Shown piece by piece: positions 6,713 through 10,147 of a DNA stretch of 10,147 bases. The stretch is from assembly GCA_027046105.1 (NCBI GenBank), contig JALTZQ010000206.1, positions 1 to 10,147 on the forward strand, written 5' to 3'. Made by a program: the position numbers and the translations under genes. The notes beneath the pieces were generated by a model. That model was not told where the DNA came from, searched no databases, and saw only the letters and a program-made list of their open reading frames with translations. How positions within the stretch are numbered: the stretch's first letter is position 1; each line of letters begins with the position of its first letter. This DNA is from Pyrodictiaceae archaeon. GTDB lineage: Archaea; Thermoproteota; Thermoprotei_A; Sulfolobales; Pyrodictiaceae.

Positions 6713-7475
6713 CCCCCATAAGGCCTAGAACAAAGAAGAGAAACTGCAGCAACAGACTAACCCAGCCAACTGGGTCACCCCGCACAATCATGGCCACATT
6801 AACAAGCGATTCTGCCAGGTCAATCTTTGAGCCCGCCACGAGGCACAAGGCCACGAAGCCTAGAAACCCGAGAACGGATACAGTACTACTCCTAGATACT
6901 AGTGACAAGAGAGTAGCCACAGGAACAGAGAGGAGCACTGAGCTTGCAGAGAGGAGTAGTGCTAACTTAAAAGCCTCCCACCACCCACCTGGGAAGAGCA
7001 TAACATACAATACTGATGCAAGCCCTAAAGCACTAGCAGCCGAGGAGACTAACATTAATGAAATAGCAGCAATAAGCCTACCAAGTAATAGTTTTACTCT
7101 ACTACCAGTAAATGTTAACTCTACAAAGAAGTACTTCATCTCAAGCGGCCTTGCAACAACAAAAATAACAATCATGCCAGCAAGAACAAAATACAATACA
7201 GAAAGATGACCAAGAAAACCGCCATAAACCCTCCAAAACATACTCACATTAAATTCCCCAGTGGTTCCCACAACAAAACTCTCACAAGTAAAACTAGCCG
7301 AAGACAACGTATCCCCGCCGCTAGCAAGCTGACCTGACACACCATACGTACTCGGTATGACACCCTCATACATTGCTAAGACGAGCGGGCTTAACACGAT
7401 AATAAGAGAAAGCAAGAGAACAAAAGGAGAAAACCAAGTATCCCTCAAAGCCAAGCCACACAGCCAACATGACAC
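6693..7475 (-). CDS. ABC-2-type permease (membrane subunit)
   Basis: 260 residues, mostly hydrophobic. About six membrane helices can be seen: around 17-37, 92-112, 130-160 (a long segment, possibly broken), 168-190, 195-215 and 238-256. A larger extracellular loop lies between the first two (about 38-90) and carries one cysteine and an NVS sequon. A first helix, a large outer loop and five further helices are the layout of ABC-2 exporter permeases, and an ATPase gene of that type is in the same operon. The start is GTG 7475, one base beyond the stop of the preceding gene, with GGAGGGGG upstream at 7492-7485. It overlaps the next gene by 20 bases. Substrate and direction of transport are not shown by the sequence; export is more likely because no solute-binding protein of a known importer family is present. 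Confidence 0.82.
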   Translation of the reverse strand: MSCWLCGLALRDTWFSPFVLLLSLIIVLSPLVLAMYEGVIPSTYGVSGQLASGGDTLSSASFTCESFVVGTTGEFNVSMFWRVYGGFLGHLSVLYFVLAGMIVIFVVARPLEMKYFFVELTFTGSRVKLLLGRLIAAISLMLVSSAASALGLASVLYVMLFPGGWWEAFKLALLLSASSVLLSVPVATLLSLVSRSSTVSVLGFLGFVALCLVAGSKIDLAESLVNVAMIVRGDPVGWVSLLLQFLFFVLGLMGVERVEY

Positions 7476-8348
7476 TTAACCTTTCCCCCTCCTAAGGCGA
7501 CGTACAACACCGTACATGCCAACAATAATTAACGCAACAACACTCATTAGCAAACCAACCCTCACATAGTCAACATACTCTATACTAGCAGGATAATCAT
7601 TCACAGAAGCCAAAACATTAATCATACTATCATCGACTTCAAGATAGACTAGAGCGAACTTGTTATCCTTAATAGGTAAGAGTCCCCAAACATAAAGCGG
7701 ATAATGATGAAGCAAACACAAATTGACATATGTGTTATTATATGCTATACAGCGTAGCTCAACAAAACCTGACTTATAGGGTCTCTTTACCCGTATAGGA
7801 ACAGGTTTATCATGTTCTGTTATCAAAGCAAGCTCTTCACCCAAGTACACATACTTGAGCTGTGTAGCATTATCATAGTCTATATCTGGTACAACGTAGA
7901 GGGGGAAGAATCCAATAAAATGCCCATTAAGCCATGCATAATTATTAGATGCATTGACCATATATGTCAAACTCATCTTATAAGACTCATTGATTATCCT
8001 AGCCAAAGATGAAGTATTGCAGGCTTCAAATAGGACATTAAGGCTGAAGCTACTACAGTTAGCGAGCATAGGGTCATAGTATAATGGTCCACTAATATTC
8101 ACTAATATAGTAACAAGATCATTCTCCATACTATTAATACTTATTATAACCTTTACACCAAGAATATATAATCCGTCGCTGCTATATACTAAATTACTAT
8201 GTGTTATAAAGAATATGTTACCTCGATAACTATAAACTATTTTGCCCAAAGAACCAGTGCCATAAGGTGATGCAAGTGGAAGAGAGATTATTGATATAAA
8301 TGTAATAAAAAACATGATAGATTTGATAAAGATCTTACACGATATCAA
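7476..8348 (-). CDS. Type I membrane protein with large glycosylatable ectodomain, unknown function
   Basis: 290 residues, family not recognised. An N-terminal signal peptide (K5, K9, then a hydrophobic stretch about 10-25, ending near LPLASPYG) is followed by a long outer domain, one membrane helix at about 263-282 and a short basic tail (RRLRRGKG) inside the cell. The ectodomain has seven N-X-S/T sequons (NIS, NCS, NTS, NES, NAS, NAT, NNT) and four cysteines, enough for two disulfides. Start is TTG 8348 with AGGGTG seven bases upstream (8363-8358 region); ATG 8315 would cut into the signal peptide. The gene follows the switch-controlled secreted-protein gene by 36 bases and is one base from the permease gene, so all should share a transcript. 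Its base composition is visibly more AT-rich than that of the flanking MEMO, ABC and TldE genes, suggesting separate acquisition or fast evolution. Confidence 0.78.
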   Translation of the reverse strand: MISCKIFIKSIMFFITFISIISLPLASPYGTGSLGKIVYSYRGNIFFITHSNLVYSSDGLYILGVKVIISINSMENDLVTILVNISGPLYYDPMLANCSSFSLNVLFEACNTSSLARIINESYKMSLTYMVNASNNYAWLNGHFIGFFPLYVVPDIDYDNATQLKYVYLGEELALITEHDKPVPIRVKRPYKSGFVELRCIAYNNTYVNLCLLHHYPLYVWGLLPIKDNKFALVYLEVDDSMINVLASVNDYPASIEYVDYVRVGLLMSVVALIIVGMYGVVRRLRRGKG

Positions 8349-8384
8349 TTAATTGCACCCTTCTATTTTCCTCATCCTTCTCCA

Positions 8385-8888
8385 TTAAGGCAGTGTACTA
8401 CATGATACTAGGCTTGAGACAGTAAGACTAACATAGTCATAATGGACGCTGGTTTTTGCTCCCCACCAAGTACTATGCTCAACTCTGAAAAGGGCATAGC
8501 CACGCGCGTACACCTTTGCATAACCAATGCTATCACAGCTGGATTTGTCTACCATTACGCTTGATAGGGTACCATACCAGTAGTTTATCCTGTATGATTC
8601 AAAATGGGTAAAGCTTGTCCAGCTACGTGTTCTATAGTTGAACCCCTTCCCAAATGCTATAAATTGATGTATACTTGGGTCATACACTCCCGTAAGAACT
8701 GATCCGGCTAGGTCATAGGCGTCAATACCGTTAACTGTGTATGATAATGTAAAGAGAGCACCCTGCGAAGATACTGTTAAAGATATCGTACCGCTACTGC
8801 CATGGTAGCCGTTACCACCAATGCTGTAATCTAAGAGAATAACGCTCTGCGCCGCCGCTTTCTTTATTGTTGTTTCTGGAGCAAACAT
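8385..8888 (-). CDS. Secreted beta-rich protein, currently separated from its signal peptide
   Basis: The frame as it stands gives 167 residues starting at ATG 8888, with no ribosome site upstream and no signal peptide (MFAPETTIKKAAAQSV...). The body is rich in Ser, Thr, Tyr and Gly with alternating hydrophobic residues, typical of an extracellular beta protein; two cysteines (C118, C163) could form a disulfide. It is not a family I recognise. Codons before ATG 8888 contain stops and no other start. ATG 8888 lies inside a 34-bp inverted repeat. Inverting the DNA between the repeats would add exactly 19 codons, MNLVRMAAKIFLLAILLFA, in frame, giving a 186-residue protein with a good signal peptide. 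So the gene is judged to be OFF for secretion in this orientation. It is first in the leftward operon, 36 bases before the glycosylatable membrane protein gene. A surface protein or a secreted toxin-like protein are both possible. Confidence 0.72.
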   Translation of the reverse strand: MFAPETTIKKAAAQSVILLDYSIGGNGYHGSSGTISLTVSSQGALFTLSYTVNGIDAYDLAGSVLTGVYDPSIHQFIAFGKGFNYRTRSWTSFTHFESYRINYWYGTLSSVMVDKSSCDSIGYAKVYARGYALFRVEHSTWWGAKTSVHYDYVSLTVSSLVSCSTLP

Positions 8889-8894
8889 AGCAAA
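8861..8894 (+). repeat. Left arm of the 34-bp inverted repeat
   Basis: Reverse-complement identical over 34 bases to 8961-8994; identity stops at both ends (after the outer end AAGA, the minus-strand reading here continues AAGC, while the right arm continues GAAG). The arm holds an inner dyad, TGTTT (8871-8875) and AAACA (8883-8887), around a 7-bp centre CTGGAGC, a layout like tyrosine-recombinase core sites. Confidence 0.97.
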
Positions 8895-8900
8895 CAGCCT

Positions 8901-8905
8901 GGTGA
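8901..8905 (+). promoter_or_regulatory. Ribosome binding site carried on the invertible spacer
   Basis: GGTGA four bases before ATG 8910. It moves with the spacer; in the other orientation it would serve the secreted-protein gene, which otherwise has none. Confidence 0.6.
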
Positions 8906-8960
8906 GAGTATGAATCTTGTACGAATGGCTGCAAAGATCTTTCTACTAGCTATACTTCTA

Positions 8961-8994
8961 TTTGCTATGTTTGCTCCAGAAACAACAATAAAGA
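8961..8994 (-). repeat. Right arm of the 34-bp inverted repeat
   Basis: Perfect inverted copy of 8861-8894. On the plus strand it encodes FAMFAPETTIK as the continuation of the signal peptide started at 8910. The same inner dyad (TGTTT/AAACA around 7 bp) is present. Confidence 0.97.
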
Positions 8995-9003
8995 GAAGTA
9001 TGC

Positions 9004-9015
9004 GATATAAAAAGC
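9004..9015 (-). promoter_or_regulatory. Fixed promoter (TATA box) of the switch-controlled operon
   Basis: On the minus strand the sequence reads GCTTTTTATATC, a strong archaeal TATA box centred near 9008. Transcription would start about 25 bases on, near 8983, inside the right repeat arm. The box lies 10 bases outside the invertible segment, so its direction into the operon is the same in both states. In the ON state the leader would be about 38 bases and end with the GGTGA ribosome site. Confidence 0.6.
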
Positions 9016-9040
9016 TTGTTTCCACATTGCATGCAGACGT

Positions 9041-10147
9041 CTAAGTTGGCTTGCTTAGGCCTATGTCTTTTATTAGTATGTGTGGTATGCGTGTTGGCAC
9101 TGTGACTTCCCACCATTCTATCTGCCATGCTTCTCTGCCTATTGCCTCGATGCTGTTGAAGAGGTTGGGCATTGTGTCTGCTATTCTTATTCTCTCGGTG
9201 CATGCTACTGGTTTCTTGTTCTCGTAGAGTATTACGGCGTCTCTCGAGACTGTAGAGAATCTTCCTTCAAGGTAGTTTTGGAATCGTGTGTACCAGTTGT
9301 TGGTTATGTATACTCCTGTGCCAAGTGCTTCTATGAGCTCGTCTAGGGTGTGGTCTCCGGGCTTGACTTCAATGTTGTATGGATGCGGTGTTATCCAGCC
9401 CGCGTTCCCTGTTGTTTCGCCGCCGAGGACTCTTGCCGTCTTGGTGTTGTGTAGTATTGTCTTTAGTACGCCTTTCTCTACTATTGGCTTGTCTCTTGTT
9501 GCTACTCCCTCGTCGTCGAACCCGGTGAAGCCTGGTAGGCTTGTGTCGCGTGGTTTGTCTAGTACTGTTAGCTCCTCACTGGCGACACTGTCGCCGGGTT
9601 TTCTGGCTTGGAGGAAGCTGAAGCCGAATATTATGCTGCCAGCACTAGCAGCCATGGCTAGGTGTTCTACTAGGTTGCCTGCAACCATTGGTGATAAGAG
9701 TACGCGGTAGCGGCCTGGCTCTATGCTCTTCTTTGGTAGCCTTGAGCAGAGGGAGGCCAGCTCTACGGCTTGTTCTAGGGCTTTCCTGGCTAGGCTAGGC
9801 TCGTAGCTACTGCTTGTCCAGCTCCATTGCCCGCTGGATCCTTCCCTGAAGACGCGTATGTAGCCATTGAAGTGTGTTGCCTCGTAGGAGTAGTCTGCGC
9901 CGTTCGACCCTACTAGGACTACTTTCTTTAGTGCAAACTCTACTTTCCCAGCCACATCGCCAGCCTCTTCTAATGCGAGTTCCTCAACTTGTTTCCTGGC
10001 ATCCCCAGACAATACTACTTCACGCACTTTCTCGTCAACAAAGGATAATGGCTCGCCGTTTGCTTGTGGGAGAGGAGCATATAGTGGTGATGGCTGTAGG
10101 GCCTCTATGAGTCGTGGTAGCTCCTCTAGTGCCCTCTCTGGAGTTGT
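9041..10147 (-). CDS. TldE/PmbA-family protein (metalloprotease-like subunit), 5' end missing
   Basis: 368 codons are visible and the frame stays open to the window edge, so the true start is outside; the GTG at 10027 is internal. The sequence matches the TldD/PmbA (modulator of DNA gyrase) family: an N-terminal alpha/beta part with repeated acidic segments, then YRVLLSPMVAGNLVEHL, PGFTGFDDEGVATRDKPIVEKG, GTGVYITNNWYTRFQNYLEGRFS and the final ERIRIADTMPNLFNSIEAIG. The HExxxH zinc motif of TldD is absent, which places it in the TldE/PmbA branch; TldE pairs with TldD to form a cytoplasmic peptidase in which TldD holds the zinc. The TldD gene may lie just upstream, outside the window. About 60-80 residues are expected to be missing. 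It runs in the same direction as the switch operon but ends 26 bases before that operon's own TATA box. Confidence 0.9.
   Translation of the reverse strand, partial: TTPERALEELPRLIEALQPSPLYAPLPQANGEPLSFVDEKVREVVLSGDARKQVEELALEEAGDVAGKVEFALKKVVLVGSNGADYSYEATHFNGYIRVFREGSSGQWSWTSSSYEPSLARKALEQAVELASLCSRLPKKSIEPGRYRVLLSPMVAGNLVEHLAMAASAGSIIFGFSFLQARKPGDSVASEELTVLDKPRDTSLPGFTGFDDEGVATRDKPIVEKGVLKTILHNTKTARVLGGETTGNAGWITPHPYNIEVKPGDHTLDELIEALGTGVYITNNWYTRFQNYLEGRFSTVSRDAVILYENKKPVACTERIRIADTMPNLFNSIEAIGREAWQIEWWEVTVPTRIPHILIKDIGLSKPT

Larger units (their letters stand above)
8861..8994. mobile_element. Invertible DNA segment (phase-variation switch), OFF orientation
   Basis: Perfect 34-bp inverted repeats (8861-8894 and 8961-8994) enclose 66 bp. 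The spacer reads, on the plus strand, a ribosome site (GGTGA, 8901-8905), ATG at 8910 and 17 codons of a signal peptide that continues into the right arm. Both arms encode the same FAMFAPETTIK in the same frame. In this orientation the signal peptide leads into a short dead-end frame; in the other orientation it joins the 167-codon secreted-protein gene without a frame change. The promoter lies outside on the right and is not moved. There are no target-site duplications and no transposase, which argues against a small transposon. The repeat is seen directly; inversion is inferred. No recombinase gene is in the window. Confidence 0.8.
8910..9044 (+). pseudogene. Dead-end frame carrying the signal peptide of the switch
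   Basis: 44 codons: MNLVRMAAKIFLLAILLFA, then MFAPETTIK from the right repeat arm, then 16 unrelated residues (RSMRYKK... to HADV) and TAA at 9042-9044, which overlaps the end of the convergent TldE gene. The first part is a good signal peptide: basic R5 and K9, then a long hydrophobic core. The tail is the antisense of the promoter region and has no sign of being selected protein. I read it as the displaced 5' end of the secreted-protein gene, not as a gene of its own, though a short secreted peptide cannot be excluded. Confidence 0.6.

Noticed and set aside
8861..8994. Inverted repeats as a MITE, IS remnant or terminator hairpin
   Set aside because: No target-site duplication, no transposase, a spacer that encodes a signal peptide in frame, and arms within coding sequence; none fits a terminator, and a small transposon would not be expected to restore the gene on inversion.
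10025..10027. GTG as the start of the TldE/PmbA gene
   Set aside because: The frame remains open for 40 more codons to the window edge with family-like sequence, so the gene is cut by the window.
1..10147. CRISPR array
   Set aside because: No regularly spaced direct repeats seen in the window.

Overview
The window looks like chromosomal DNA from a hyperthermophilic crenarchaeon, probably of the Desulfurococcales/Pyrodictiaceae type. Reasons: gene content (archaeal hydantoinase B, MEMO-type protein, UPF0282-like metallo-beta-lactamase-fold protein, TldE/PmbA), heavy use of AGG/AGA and ATA codons, GTG and TTG starts, GGAGGTG-type ribosome sites inside operons, and TATA-box promoters, one of which is placed for a leaderless transcript. 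The genus is a guess.

Left part (1-3300, rightward): the end of a hydantoinase/oxoprolinase A subunit is followed 16 bases later by its B subunit. A gap with a T-rich terminator and small palindromes follows, then a MEMO-family protein. Centre (3300-5540): a leftward gene for an unknown membrane-anchored protein and a rightward metallo-beta-lactamase-fold gene diverge from a 250-base spacer. That spacer holds a perfect AT-rich palindrome at a probable promoter and a GC-rich block that can fold as RNA.

Right part (5540-9020, leftward): a tightly packed operon. In transcription order it encodes a secreted beta-rich protein (167 codons as it stands), a type I membrane protein with many N-glycosylation sequons, a six-helix ABC-2-like permease, a small membrane-anchored extracellular protein, and an ABC ATPase. 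The last three genes overlap or nearly abut. Beyond it lies the 3' part of a TldE/PmbA gene, which runs off the window.

The main finding is at the front of this operon. Two perfect 34-bp inverted repeats (8861-8894 and 8961-8994) flank 66 bp that carry a ribosome site, a start codon and the coding sequence of a signal peptide, all now pointing away from the 167-codon gene. If the 66 bp were inverted, the signal peptide would join the secreted-protein gene exactly in frame to give a 186-residue secreted protein. A strong TATA box just outside the right arm points into the operon in either orientation. This is best read as a DNA-inversion ON/OFF switch for secretion of the first product, seen here in the OFF state. 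The downstream membrane and ABC genes should be transcribed in both states. No recombinase gene is in the window, so one would have to act from elsewhere.
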